Source: Powellomyces hirtus (lineage: Eukaryota; Chytridiomycota; Chytridiomycetes; Spizellomycetales; Powellomycetaceae). From it: DNA of 64,000 bases. Below, one piece after another: positions 47,992 to 59,500 of this stretch. The translations under genes were made by a program, and so were the position numbers. The stretch lies in assembly GCA_025526995.1 (NCBI GenBank), contig JAHLKG010000011.1:930001-994000 (forward strand). Direction: 5' to 3'. How positions within the stretch are numbered: position 1 is the first letter of the stretch; every line of letters begins with the position of its first letter. The notes under the pieces are model-generated. The model was not told the origin of the DNA. It searched no databases and saw only the letters and a program-made list of their open reading frames with translations.

Positions 47992-50001
47992 ATGGCTACC
48001 CTCATTGGACGAGGCGCAACGGCATCTGCAGCGGTGCGCTCCACAATCTCTACACCGAATGGCGAGGAGAGGCTGTTTGTCAACTTGACTCAAGCATATG
48101 ATGGACGGCCGGATAGTCGTGAGTATGCAAATCAGCAGCAGTAATTTGAAAGGAGAAGCGGGCACAGGATGGAAACCTCATTTCGCACTGTTTGTGTAGC
48201 GGATCGGAGAGTCTCGTTTGTGCTGCCGGCTGCACATACCCCGAAACCGTTGAGTGCTGCGCGGCGGCATATCAAACCACCTGGTAACAACCAAAAACGT
48301 CTTGCATAGACCCCATCAGTCACCTCCCTCCCACCCATATCGCCCGGACAAATGACATATTTTTCCGTATTTTTCTCAGATCCAGTCCCGCTGAACAGCA
48401 TCCAAGCCGCCGAAACGTCCACCCCCACCACACCGCAACGGCGAATCAGCGGCTGGGGCGACGACGTGGAACTTATCGAAGGCTGCAAAGTGGTTTGGAA
48501 TGAAGACACTCGGCCACGAAGCACCGGAGCCGGCAGTGCTGGTGGTGGGACACGACATGGCGAGGCAGGTTCGGATGGGGGTTGTTTTTGGTGACTTGGA
48601 GAGACAAAGTTGCATGTGGTAAAAGGTGATCTAATCTATTTTTTCTTTCTTTTCGTTTTTGGGAAGTGCAGAAAGGAAAGAATGATCATCACACGGCCAA
48701 AGAGGGACGACCACCCAAAGATCATCATCCAAATGGAAGCAAGGGGCAGTATGAGCCGTGCCCAAACAATCCGGCACTCCTGCAGCGGAGTGAGGCGCGC
48801 GCAGCGAGTGGTGCAATCAGGTAATGGAACCCATTGCAAAGAAAAAAAAACAGACGGACAGGGAAGACGTTTTCTTCTCACTCTCATCCATCCAGCCCAT
48901 CGCCGCAACTCGCCATAACAGGAACCCGCAGCGGATCCTCCACCCGTCCCTCCTCCGCCTCTGTCCATCCGCCCCACCACGCAACCCCTAGCACGCACAC
49001 ACCACACGCCACAACAACACCGCACCACCCGCACCCGCACGCACACTCTCTTCATCGCCGCACACCCGCCGCTCCACAACCGCAAACCGATACCATTGTG
49101 CCCCCGACACCCCATCCCCCACACCACCACACGCCATCGACGACGCCGGGAGCGGTTGCCCTGCCGCCGCACCACCCGCCGGGATCGACGCGCGTACAGA
49201 CGGCGAGAACGAATTTGGATCGGTATCGCATTGAGCAGGTGGGGAAACAAAAAAAAAGCCCAAACGAGGGGACCAGAAATGGGGCACTGCGGTTGTTCTG
49301 ATGGTTTTTTCTTTTTCTTGGAAATAGATTGCCCTACGGAGATTGAGATTCGTGGTTGAGAATAATCAGGCGGAGCAGGAACATCTTGCTATGGTGGATC
49401 TTGTTGAACAAGGGTGAGTTGCCAAAAACATAGCAGATCTTTACACAACATAAGCTGCTGCATCGGTTTACGCCCGTGGAGCATCCGTATCATTCTCACA
49501 GTCTCGTCCCACGTCAGACACGTCCCGCTCTTTCTTCTCCACAAATACTTTGGCCCTTCCTTCCACGACATCCTCGACCTGCGCGTTCTCGTCCTCCAAG
49601 CCATCGACCGCACCCGCATGCTGCGGAGCCAAATCCCCGCCTTCTCCTCCACGACCACCCCCACCACCCGTCCCCTAACGCTCTTCTCCGCCCGTCCCCA
49701 CGCAACCACGCCGGACGACGTGTTGAACATACTGGATACAGTTGAGAAACGCATGCTGAGAGCCGCGGCGGGCAAGGAGAAGAAACGGAAAGCCGCGGCC
49801 GCTGCAGTCAAACTGCGAGAAGAGAAAAGCCAACCGGGTGCAAGGGGTGAGGGCCAGGACGATGGAGGCGTGGTGATTGAGGCGGTGGGGACCGCGGTGG
49901 GGGAGAGTAAGAAGAGTATGAGGGACCCGGCAACGGCGCTGAGTCCCCATCAGATCTTGAGAATGATTGATCGGAGACGACAGCGGCATTTGACCCTGTA
50001 A
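47992..50001 (+). CDS. Unrecognised His/Pro/Thr-rich basic protein
   Basis: A gene of about seven exons. It begins MATLIGRGATASAAVRSTIS, followed by DRRVSFVLPAAHTPKPL and RRISGWGDDVELIEGCKVVW. The middle is a disordered stretch very rich in His, Pro and Thr (HHATPSTHTPHATTTPHH). Then come a helical IALRRLRFVVENNQAEQEHL and a compact block LFLLHKYFGPSFHDILDLRV, LVLQAIDRTRML. The tail has a basic coiled region (KEKKRKAAAAAVKLREEK) and ends MIDRRRQRHLTL. Several acceptors were chosen by phase and C-ending codons (GGGAAG, CCCGCAG and ACGTCAG), so joins are approximate. I do not recognise a family. Confidence 0.55.
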
Positions 50002-50636
50002 TTTTCACATGAAACTGGGACTTTGAGAAGCATCTGACTGTTGCATAGACTATGCAACCATGTGGACTCAAAATGCTGCAGTATATCCCGCCCAAGTCTA
50101 AACTCTGCTGGCACAGCTCGTTTATGCCAGACACTCTTTGTGTACTCTCTCAAATTCTTACTCAAATCTCGCATACAATACCGGTATTTTTCCTTGCTCG
50201 ATCTCACCGCGTGTTCGTCACGCGTCAAACCAACACAACAAGCCCCACCACTCCGGCATGGCATTTCAGCACAATTCTGACCTGTTGCAGAGATGAGAAT
50301 GGTGGCCGAAAACAATTATTTCCTGAGAAGGGCGGTGGCAGTTGAATAAGGGGCACGGCTGCTGTACTTCTTACCAACATGTCTTTGTGCGATACGAAGT
50401 TGTCCATTCTTGTCTGTTTTATCCGCGAGGGTTTTTCCGCTGCGCTGCAGCATTCGTCATGCGGTTGAACTGAAGGAGGAGCAAGCAAGCAAGCTGCTTT
50501 TCCTGAACCGTCGTTGTGTGGAACCTACATTTCAAAAATCGAGCTTGATAGTGCACCGAGTTGATACCATATATTTTGTTTGTCCCATCGAACCGGTCTG
50601 CCGAATCTCTTTGTTTGCATTCACACCGTCTCAGCT
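50002..50636. other. Intergenic region
   Basis: About 630 bp between tandem plus-strand genes. It has no gene, repeat or RNA signal that I can support. Confidence 0.5.
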
Positions 50637-51566
50637 ATGGGACCCACACCATTACCCTCAGGATTTCCATACCGTCTCGGATACGCGTGTCTCAACAGCC
50701 AACTACGAAACGCCAAACCGCCCGTGTTCTGTTCGCGGACCGCACGGATCGCGACCATCGGCACCAAAGGCCTCGAGTACGTGAAAGAGCTCGGGCGGCA
50801 AAACCTGGCCGATCTCGAACAGCTGATTACGTGGAATGAGGAGCACGGGATCCGGTTTTTGCGCATGTCCAGCGACATGTTCCCGTTTGCGAGCCACGAT
50901 GTGTATGGGTATGATCTGACGTACTGCACGAGCGAGCTGCAGCGGGTGGGCGCGCTCGCCAAGGAGTTGGATCACCGGTTGACGACGCATCCAGGGCAAA
51001 CCAACAACCTCGGCTCGCCAACGCGGAAGGTGGTGGAGGCAACGAAGCGAGATTTGGCGTACCACGCCCAAATGATGGATTTGATGGAACTGGACCACGA
51101 CTCGGTCATGATTATCCACATGGGTGGCGTGTATACAAATAAAGCAGAAACGATCGCGCGGTTCGAGGCAGAGTTTCTCTCCATGCCACGGGATGTCCGG
51201 CACCGGATCGTGGTCGAGAACGATGAGGTGTGCTACAACACCGAGGAGATCCTGCCCACCTGCGAGCGGCTCGGGATCCCGCTCGTGTTTGATTGGCACC
51301 ACCATGCGCTGAACCCGGGCGCATTGCCGTTGGACGAGATCTTGCACCGCGTCAAGGCGACATGGACGAACCGCGGGATACGCCAAAAGATGCACTACTC
51401 GGAATCGCGTCCCGGGGCGGCGTCGGTCGCGGAACGGAGGGCCCATTCGGATTTCGTCACGAACGTGCCCATGTGTGGAGATGAGGTGGATCTGATGATT
51501 GAGGCCAAGGCAAAGGAACAAGCAGTGTTTCGGATCTTTGACAAGTACAGCATCCCCTATTCGTAA
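50637..51566 (+). CDS. UV-damage endonuclease UVDE/Uve1, short form
   Basis: A 309-aa intronless gene. UVDE is a TIM-barrel metalloenzyme that nicks DNA 5' to UV photoproducts and starts an alternative excision repair. The family core is complete: FPYRLGYACLNSQLR, IRFLRMSSDMFPFASHD, LTTHPGQTNNLGSP, VMIIHMGGVYTNKAET, IVVENDEVCYN, PLVFDWHHHALNPG and MHYSESRPG. The conserved His, Glu and Asp metal ligands are all visible. The long N-terminal extension of S. pombe Uve1 and Neurospora Mus-18 is missing, so the length matches bacterial enzymes. The ATG at 50637 begins MGPTPLPSGFP, directly before the conserved FPYRLGY. Confidence 0.93.
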   Translation: MGPTPLPSGFPYRLGYACLNSQLRNAKPPVFCSRTARIATIGTKGLEYVKELGRQNLADLEQLITWNEEHGIRFLRMSSDMFPFASHDVYGYDLTYCTSELQRVGALAKELDHRLTTHPGQTNNLGSPTRKVVEATKRDLAYHAQMMDLMELDHDSVMIIHMGGVYTNKAETIARFEAEFLSMPRDVRHRIVVENDEVCYNTEEILPTCERLGIPLVFDWHHHALNPGALPLDEILHRVKATWTNRGIRQKMHYSESRPGAASVAERRAHSDFVTNVPMCGDEVDLMIEAKAKEQAVFRIFDKYSIPYS

Positions 51567-52312
51567 ACAGTTGAAATACAGCATAGCCTCAGTAATAGCA
51601 CTCACAGTAGCCGCTGCTCCGCAAAAATTGTGTCTGCTTGCCTGGAACAGACTAGAATGCAAAGTGTATTTTTTTGAGATCTAAACCCTCGGCGTGGTAT
51701 TCTACTAATCAGGCACCACACAGACACCACATCACCCGAGATTTTTGAGATTTTTTTCTTTTTGTGCTTAAAAGAGCACACACGCCAGGACGACCGAACG
51801 ACGGTTTTTGATTTCATTGTAGTTTGTAATAACGACGGATGGAAAGGTCTAGACGGACATTCGAGGGGGATGGGGAAGGGGACCGTCCAGAATTGGCATC
51901 CAGAGTACTCACAAGGCGTTCACGCACGTTGATGGAGTAACGTGAACACGAGAAATCCTGGGCACAGGATTATCAGCGAGTCGGTCGGCTGCCGAATGGT
52001 GAGGGTTGAGTGCTGGCCACGGGATCAGCTCTATTCGTGTGAAACTTGGCGAGGGTTCGAGGCAAGTCCATTCAGTGTGATGTCAGCGACCGAGACCATG
52101 TCGCTTGCTCAACAACAGTCTGTCTTTGTCAGATGGACCCCGTGGAAGATATCTATCCTTGGGGCCTGAACAAAACCACTTGAGGATCTCGTTGATTGCA
52201 GTTACAACGCTCTCTGTATTGAATGTAAGTCGTCCCGCATACACACCGGATCTGACGACGAGCATTACATTTGATCTACAAATGCATGTCCAAAACTCGG
52301 AGAGGCGACCGG
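51567..52312. other. Intergenic region, convergent
   Basis: About 750 bp between convergent UVDE and histidine kinase genes. It has no supported gene. A GGTTCGAGGC B-box-like word near 52050 has no tRNA fold around it. Confidence 0.5.
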
Positions 52313-54913
52313 TCATGGGTTAGCGGGCTTCACTCCACATGCCAAGTTCCATTTAGACAAGGTTTCTGAAAGCACCTTGGGTGCTACGGGCTTGGTGACA
52401 AAGTCGTTCATGCCACATTCGAAACACCGGTCGCGATCTCTGCCCAGTGCCCCAGCGGTTATGGCAATGATGGGCAGGTTTGCGAATTTCGCAATGCGCC
52501 GCAGTCGTCGGGTGGTCTCGTATCCGTCAAGAGGCATGTCACAATCCATAAGGATCATTCCATACTCCTTCTCTTCCACAGCTTTCAAAACTTCCGACCC
52601 ATCGTTGACGATATCGGCTTCGACGCCTAATTTTGCCAACATCCGCTCGATAATGATCTGATTTACCACGTTGTCCTCGGCTACTAAAACCGGTTTGGTC
52701 TCTTTCGGAACGGGGCTTGGAATCAGAGCAGAGTTACTGTCCGCCTTTGGAAGATCTGAAGGTAAGCCCTTGACCAGAGGCAGGATCGCCTTAAAATTAG
52801 ACCCCTTGCCCAACTCGCTCTCTACTTCAATACGGCCTCCCATCAGTTTTGCCATCTTCTGCGAAATCGAAAGACCGAGACCGGTTCCACCGTACTTTCG
52901 TGCTATCGACGCATCTTCTTGGCTGTAGTCTTTAAAAAGATTTCGTCTAAATTCTTCCGACAGGCCTGGACCGGTATCTATGACGGACAATTGCACGGAA
53001 ACCGTCGTCGCGGTGGCGGGAGCTGCGGTCGCTGTGACGGTCACACTCCCACTGGTGGTGAATTTGATTGCGTTATTGACAAGGTTTGTCAAGATCTGCT
53101 GTATCTTTGTGGGATCTCCTACGAGAAGCGCAGGAACCGATGCGTCCACCGAAGACGATAGCGTCACGGCGTTGTTGGTCTTGGATAGTTCAGAAGTTTG
53201 GACCACTGTGTCGATTACGCTCCGTAGATCTAGTGGCACTGCTTCGAGTGTCACCTTCCCGGCGTTCAGTTTGGACCAATCGAGGATTTCATTGACAATG
53301 TGGAGCAGCAGTTTGCCAGATTGTTGTAGCAGGTTCATGTAGGGTCGAAGAGCCTCGGATATGGTATCTGACAAAATCAGGTCGGTCAAACCACTATGAT
53401 GCGTACAAATTGATAAACGTTAACATTAGCTTTCGGCACGCCCGCATCACTGCCGTGCGTGCGTTCTTACATGATTCCATTAAGAGGGGTTCTAATCTCG
53501 TGACTCATGTTTGCTGGAGGGATATGGATTAAGATGAAGTTGTCTTATGATAGTGTAGACTCTTGCATACATACCTAGGAACTCGGTGTTCATCTCGAGG
53601 GCTCGTTTCGCGTTCTCGGCCTCATGATACGCTTGTGCTTTGGTTTTGCTGTCGGTAACGTCGATGGAAACTGCTATCATGCCAGAGACGTTTCCCTCCT
53701 CATCTCTGGTCGGGGAATAGACCGATTCATACCAGCTCTTTGTCCTGCTGAAATAACTCGAATGGCCAAACACTTCGCCCGACAAGGCGCGGGTAATGAA
53801 GGAGTGCAGCTGAGGGTCGTTTGCGGTGTAGGCCAACATATCTTTCCCCAGCATGTCACCATCCGCCTCCAAGCCGGACATACCGCGGCCTTTCCCTTTC
53901 GACATGTTGCATACCCAGCGAGTGTCGCATCCCCATGCCACCATCGGAAGGTTGGTGAGGAGGCTGTTGAATTGCATCTCGGAATACTTTGCGGCGAGGA
54001 GAGCGGCCTTTGTAGCGTGTATGTCGACACATTTTCCGTGCCACTTGGTTACTTTGCCCTGGTGGTTCACGTACGGGAAGGCTCTGATCCAATGCCATCG
54101 CGGAACATGGCTTGCGCCGACCAGGCGACCTTCGACATCCAGCATTGTTCCAGTTCTTATTGACTGTTGCCAAGCATCGCAGCATCTCTTTCTGTCGTCC
54201 TCAATGAGGTAATTTCGCCAGTCCTGAGGGAGCGACTTTTTGTCCGACTTTGTAAACTCGTACCAGCTGTTGTTGTAGTAGTTGGGCTTTCCATTAACAT
54301 CGGCAGTCCAGACGATGAACGACACCGAGTTGACAAACTGCTCAAAGATGTTGGGCTCCTCATCAACAACGGGTTGCGTATTGGGCGGGGGTTCAGGGAC
54401 AGTTTCGACGAGGAAAGTGATGGTTCGGCCCAGGCTCGCAATGGGGCGCACTTCAACTTGGACGGTAGCGGTGACCCCGGGAGCTTTGTTTATTTGTTGG
54501 AGGTAGGAGACCCTTTGCTGCTGGTTGTGCTGCACTGCGACCGCCGGCTGAAGTCCATTGGTTTCCTCGTTGACTTTGCTGGTTGTGGTTGTGGTTGTGG
54601 TTGTGGTTGTGGTGGTGGTTGTGGTGGAGGCAAAGTCGAGTGTGGTGATCCTCTGGTGCAACAAATCGTCGCGTGTTTTTCCAATAAAGTCGAGACACTT
54701 TGAGTTTGCTTCTATGACGAGGCCGTCCGAGTCAGCGACGGCTATGCCGACCAGGTCGGACTCGTAGGCGGTCAGCAGCGGCTCGAGTTGAGAGGCCTTC
54801 TTGACTGCTTCGTCAATGACCTGCTGCTGGTCGTCGACATGATACGAGGCAAAGTATTTCTGGTCACGGGAGGAAATGTGTTGTTTGTAGTGGTGGAAGA
54901 GGGCGGCCCACAT
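52313..54913 (-). CDS. PAS-domain hybrid histidine kinase
   Basis: An 820-aa protein from three exons: 54913-53575, 53513-53471 and 53393-52313. Two or three PAS-like domains occupy about residues 40-430 (GIAVADSDGLVIEANSKCLD; FIVWTADVNGKPNYYNNSWY; NLPMVAWGCDTRW), with a PAC-like GMIAVSIDVTDSK. A Thr15 run interrupts the first PAS. The HisKA box is NMSHEIRTPLNGI, where the tiny 43-bp exon encodes the phospho-histidine. The ATPase has LTNLVNNAIKF, DTGPGLSEE and GTGLGLSISQKM. The receiver domain has LVAEDNVVNQ, the phospho-acceptor in MILMDCDMPLDGYE, and the lysine in DFVTKPVAP. There is no transmembrane segment, so it should be a cytosolic sensor feeding an HPt/response-regulator phosphorelay. 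The ligand or cofactor is unknown. Confidence 0.93.
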
Positions 54914-55442
54914 GTGCTCGAGGAATAAAGACAGGAAAGTCGAGAGACTAAGAGTGGGGGGGGGGGGGGTGCGGGGTTGGAAGGGAGACGGGGGATTGCA
55001 AGTACAGTTTATTAAGTATGGGCGGGAGGGAGACGGAGGAGGGACGTTGTTTTCCGTGGGTCTGGAAGGTGGACATGGGGGCGGGGTGGCATATGCAGAG
55101 CAACTATATCCAGGGTGATCAGCAGCGTGGGATTAGCGCGGACCGCATGTAGAGACAGATCCCTCCCCGGTGAGTGAAGTGAGAGAGAGAACGAACAATG
55201 GAGTCAGTCAGTCAGTCAGTCATTCAGTCAGTCATTACTAAATGAGACCGTGCGTTCACCCTTTGCCCCCCCGTTCCCGTCCTAATAATGGGTTTGAGCA
55301 CTTATGGATGTTCCCATACTACATTCATCCACTCACGTGTCATGCTACATGCAGTACTGGGCTATGACAAGCAAAAGCAACTCACCCACCGGCCAAGATC
55401 TTAGCATCTTCCATGAGCTGTATATTCCTCCTCGCACCATCA
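54914..55442. other. Intergenic region with simple repeats
   Basis: About 530 bp upstream of two divergent genes. It contains a G homopolymer near 54956-54968 and a GTCA/GTCATTCA repeat at 55201-55233. No gene is seen. Confidence 0.55.
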
Positions 55443-56807
55443 ATGGAATCCACCCCAGCCACTATGCTTCTCGATCTCCCAACTGAACTCATCCTGAAAG
55501 TGCTTGAGCGTGTTGCACAACTTCACGGTCCCCAGGATCTCCTGGCCTGCCGACGTGCTTGTAAAAAGCTGTCCATTCTGGCAAACCATAGGACCGTCTC
55601 GTTTGCTCTTTTCCGTGCCAGGTACCAGCACAACCAGAACATGACAACAAGTGCATGGTTGTATCCCGTCTCCACTTTCTGGCTCACGTCTGGAGTTTTT
55701 TTTGAATCCGCATAAGCTTCGACATATGCGAACATCATAAATTTCAAAAGTGCCTACTTTCAGAATTCAAAGACCGATGGCTGGCCCTCAGGTTCGGAGA
55801 TGCTCTGGAAGACTCCATTAAATCCCGATTCGGTCACCTTCACGGACTTCCAGGCCCCGACTGGCCACCCTTCCCACTCGACATATGGAGAAGTGATGAG
55901 ATGACAAATTTAGATGAAGCTCTACACAATGTACATACAATGGCGGCTGAAAACAAGGGGAAGAATCTGCAGCGGCTTGCTGGTTGGATGTTCCCTTTGC
56001 GGTTCGTGATGTATTGCACAAAGGCAATGGAGTTTGACATGTCTGGACGATTACTACTATTGGGTCGAGAATGGTATCCCCGGGCTCAAAGTTCTTTCTA
56101 TCTGATGGTGAACACGGGTATGTGTTTTGTTTACGAGCTGACTCAACGTCTCCACCGTTACTCTACGGCAATGACCAATAGCAAACCCTAGCTCATCTAT
56201 CTTTCATATCACAGATCACGCACTATTTGATTCCAACGGTGCATTTCCGTTCCCTTCCATTTTCCCCCCTGCTCCACCGGCTCTGATGCCCAACTCACAC
56301 TTACCGAACGCATTGACTTTGGCCGAGGAATATCAACTCCGCACTTTATACCAGCTCGTCTCTCTGGACGCCGCCGCCCGACCACAACTTTCCCAGCTGA
56401 TTCAATGTCCCGTACCCCGCGGGTCAACCAAATCAAATATCAAAGACATCCAACCCTGGCTAGCGGGTTCCTGGAAGGGCTACTATGTCTACAATGGTCC
56501 CGAGGAGGATTGGGGGATTGACGAACCGATGACCATGAACCTTTTGTCCGCAGCCTCCCGCAGCCGGCCTGGTGATATCGACATCTGGGGAAGTGGGCAA
56601 GATGCGATTGGCGATTTTACAATCAATGGAATACTCTACATTGACGAGGCCAGGGTACGTCTTATCAAGAGGTACACGGCCCTGAATTATCACTGGGTGT
56701 ACCACGGAGCCATCCTCGAGGTTGGGATTGCCGGATTGTGGGGCCAGGAGGTCGCCAGTGGAACCTTCTGGATCTGGAAGGCAAAGGAGGGAGCCGGGAC
56801 GCAGTGA
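55443..56807 (+). CDS. F-box-type protein, 384 aa
   Basis: Three exons, 55443-55650, 55764-56117 and 56215-56807, in phase. The N-terminus is F-box-like: MLLDLPTELILKVLERVAQL, then LLACRRACKKLSILAN. Such proteins bind Skp1 and present substrates to SCF ubiquitin ligases. The remainder has FGDALEDSIKSRFGHL, an aromatic middle (YYVYNGPEEDWGIDEP) and a beta-rich end (HWVYHGAILEVGIAGLWGQE, then FWIWKAKEGAGTQ). The C-terminal part is reminiscent of fungal F-box proteins with a glycan- or ligand-like beta domain, but I cannot name it. The donor at 55650 was chosen to restore phase. Confidence 0.75.
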
Positions 56808-56999
56808 CCTGAAGAAGAAGAATAGCGCGCGCAACTTGCGACATTATCAGATTTTTCTACATCATCGCTTTGCCATATACCACAACATGGGTATCTTACT
56901 CCCTTCAACACTGTCGCAATGTCAGATCATCTAGTTACTTGCATTGACCCCTTCCTTGTTGACCCCTTCCTCATTATCCGAGTCCTCAGTGCTAAACTA

Positions 57000-57340
57000 C
57001 GCAAGACTGCGATCGCTGTGGTTGTTATACATCTTGCCACATGGAATGCCGTCCAGCATCAGATGGGACGTTGCACATCATCTCTCGCATCCAGCCATCA
57101 ATCATGTCTTGCGTGATCCATGCACACCGTTCTTGAATGATTGCCCGGAGGGTTGCACGGGTGAGTTCCCGTTGTTTGACAAGGGGCTTGACAAATAGTC
57201 TGGCCAGCCTCCACAAACGTTTGGGTGAGGCGCACACGACGGTGAATCGGCACGCCGTCCATCACAACGACTTGGTCTGGTTGATCATAACAATGTCGAG
57301 ACTGTGCGTGCCCACCCGTTCGAGGTCATTGGGCCTACAG
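57000..57340 (-). mobile_element. Decayed Tc1/mariner-like transposase fragment (tentative)
   Basis: On the minus strand one frame reads QVVVMDGVPIHRRVRLTQTF, like the second catalytic block (vvMDNapiH) of DDE_3 transposases. About 50 bp further a different frame reads ELTRATLRAIIQERCAWITQ, like the helical segment after the NPIE block. The SPDLNPIE motif itself is not preserved and the frame is broken. No terminal inverted repeats were found. It is a relic if real. Confidence 0.35.
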
Positions 57341-57735
57341 AATAATGCTGGGTTTCCTGAGGTCAGAGTCGGCTAAGATGTCTGCTTGGCGGGCGCGTGA
57401 GAACGCACGTCTCTTTGTGCAAGCTGTAGTTAGCATTGTTATTTGCAATATACAACTTTTTGGTTCTTTTCATAATAACATGCAACTTCTCCTCCGTTGC
57501 GTAGGCACGGTGAAAATGGCCAATACTTTTGAATAAACACAAAAACCGTGAACGTAAGGTTTTTTTACCATATTATGAGTCGGACATCCAGCAAAGCCAA
57601 TCTTGACGAACCCTGTATGACTTCGGTCGGAGGCGCAGGTAAGACGTGGCTGTGAAGGCTAATACATGTCTCACCGTATTCTGGATTGGATGGACCCTTA
57701 ATGGCTCGCCTGCACGGTTGAGGACAACGACACAA

Positions 57736-58759
57736 ATGGCATCCGCAGACAGCCAACAGCAACGAAGCAGCAGCAGCAGTAACCAGCTTCTCCTCGTCCG
57801 CGCTCCTGCAACGTCGCTTGCAAAGGGCCAGGTGACGCACATTGAGCGCTCCAACGTGGATGTCTCGCGCGCCAAGACACAGTGGGCCCAGTATGTGGAG
57901 ACATTGTGCCGCGAGGGGTGAGTCGCTCGTTTGTTCGCGGAGCTTTCGAAAGTGTTAGGACAGCGCGGTAGACGGCAAGCGGGGAGCCGAGAAGGGCAAC
58001 TGAAGCACTGTTCCTGTTGTTTGTTCATACGCGACCCGGCATGCTAACCCACTTTCAATATCCCTTTCCCTGTTTTCTATCTTTGGGCCCTGCAGACACT
58101 TTGATCGCATCGATGTCCAACAAGATGACCGATACCCCGACAGTGTCTTTGTCGAAGACAGCATAATATTCTTTGGCCCCCGGCTCGCCATCCTCTGCGC
58201 ACCCGACCACGCCTCTCCTCGGTACGGGGAGCGCGAGGGTGTAGAAGCAGCATTGCAGGCCCTGATATCTGATGAGCATATCCGCGTGGAGAGCATCACA
58301 GGCGCGGGCCGTCTAGACGGCGGAGACGTGCTGAAGGTCCACGCCGACAAAACTGCCTACATCGGCCTGAGTGCTCGGACAAACCTTGAAGGGATTGAGC
58401 AAGTCCGCGGTCTCGTCGCTTCCTTAGGGTGGAAAGTGGTTGCTGTGCCCATCAAGAAGACGCTGCATCTAAAGTCTCAGGTGACGGCGCTTCCGGATGG
58501 GAGCATTCTAGGCTATGAACCTCTCATCGATGACGTTACGTTCTGGACGGAGCAGCAAGGCCGAAAATTTGTGGGTGCGTCCGAACCCGAAGGGGCCGCT
58601 GTGGTTGTGCTGGGCCCACAAAAAGTGTTGATGTCTAATTCCGCTTCTAAAACGGCGGAGACAATCAGAGGACTCGGATATGAGGTTGTAATTGTGGACA
58701 TTGCAGAGTTTGAGAAGCTAGAGGGATGCCCAACCTGTCTGTCAGTAAGGGTCCGCTGA
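57736..58759 (+). CDS. Dimethylarginine dimethylaminohydrolase (DDAH) family
   Basis: A 281-aa protein from two exons, 57736-57917 and 58096-58759. DDAH hydrolyses N-methylated arginines to citrulline and methylamines; related guanidino-group enzymes share the fold. Conserved blocks are GQVTHIERSNVDVSRAKTQW, YPDSVFVEDSIIFFG, GAGRLDGGDVLKV, YIGLSARTNLEGIEQVRG, the catalytic histidine in LHLKSQVTALPDG (His185) and the nucleophile in EFEKLEGCPTCLSVRVR (Cys275). An N-terminal Gln/Ser-rich leader of about 15 residues precedes the core. The sequence is very close in style to actinobacterial/animal DDAH. DDAH is not widespread in fungi. The ATG at 57736 is the first in frame. Confidence 0.92.
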
Positions 58760-59500
58760 AGGCTCAACAAGTGTCAGTGGACATTGATAGTGAGGTAGCG
58801 TTCTCATATAACTACAATAGAACTACCAAGCACCAATGGCAAACAAATATATGCGTTCAATAACGACTCGTATACATCTTCCCTTGCATATTCATAGCCC
58901 TTGTTGCGAGTCAAAATTCACTTGTCCAGTGTTTGAACAAATTCGTTTTGTTGAGGAATTTGTTCCTAGACGATCTCAGGCTCTGATGAATCTGTACCAC
59001 AACCTGGTGTCCATGGTTGCCCAGGGTTGCAAGAAGGTACGGTGATAGACGTAAAGGAAGCTGCGCCAGAAGCAACCTGCGCTTGACAACTGACGCAACA
59101 GCATCAGGAGATAGAGTGGTCGGCTAGCAGTGAAAACGGATAGGCCCAACGTGTGACAAGTAACATGTCCTTGTTCATCTTCCAATACGTTGCTCATAAA
59201 TACCACCGTCACTTATCAGAGGTGTAGCTTGCAATTTCAAGATCCGTCGTGGTGTTTGACCGGGCATTCGACAGGGAGCTGTGCTTGCTGAGTGCATTAG
59301 CAGACAACCTGCAACAAGTGCGCCCACCGCCGGTGGACAAAATGCACATTACAAGGAGAAGCTCACATAGAACATCCATGACTTGTGATACCAACAAAAA
59401 CGTTTACGAGCACAAGCAATCAAGTCAAAAAATTCCCCTTCGATCAGGGCCCCTGGGCTTAAAGCCGAATCTGCTCCCGTTTGTCCTTTCCACAGACTTT
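58760..59500. other. Intergenic region
   Basis: About 740 bp between convergent genes. It is AT-rich with no supported gene. Confidence 0.5.

Noticed and set aside
52040..52065. B-box-like GGTTCGAGGC
   Set aside because: No matching T-stem, anticodon arm or acceptor stem around it.
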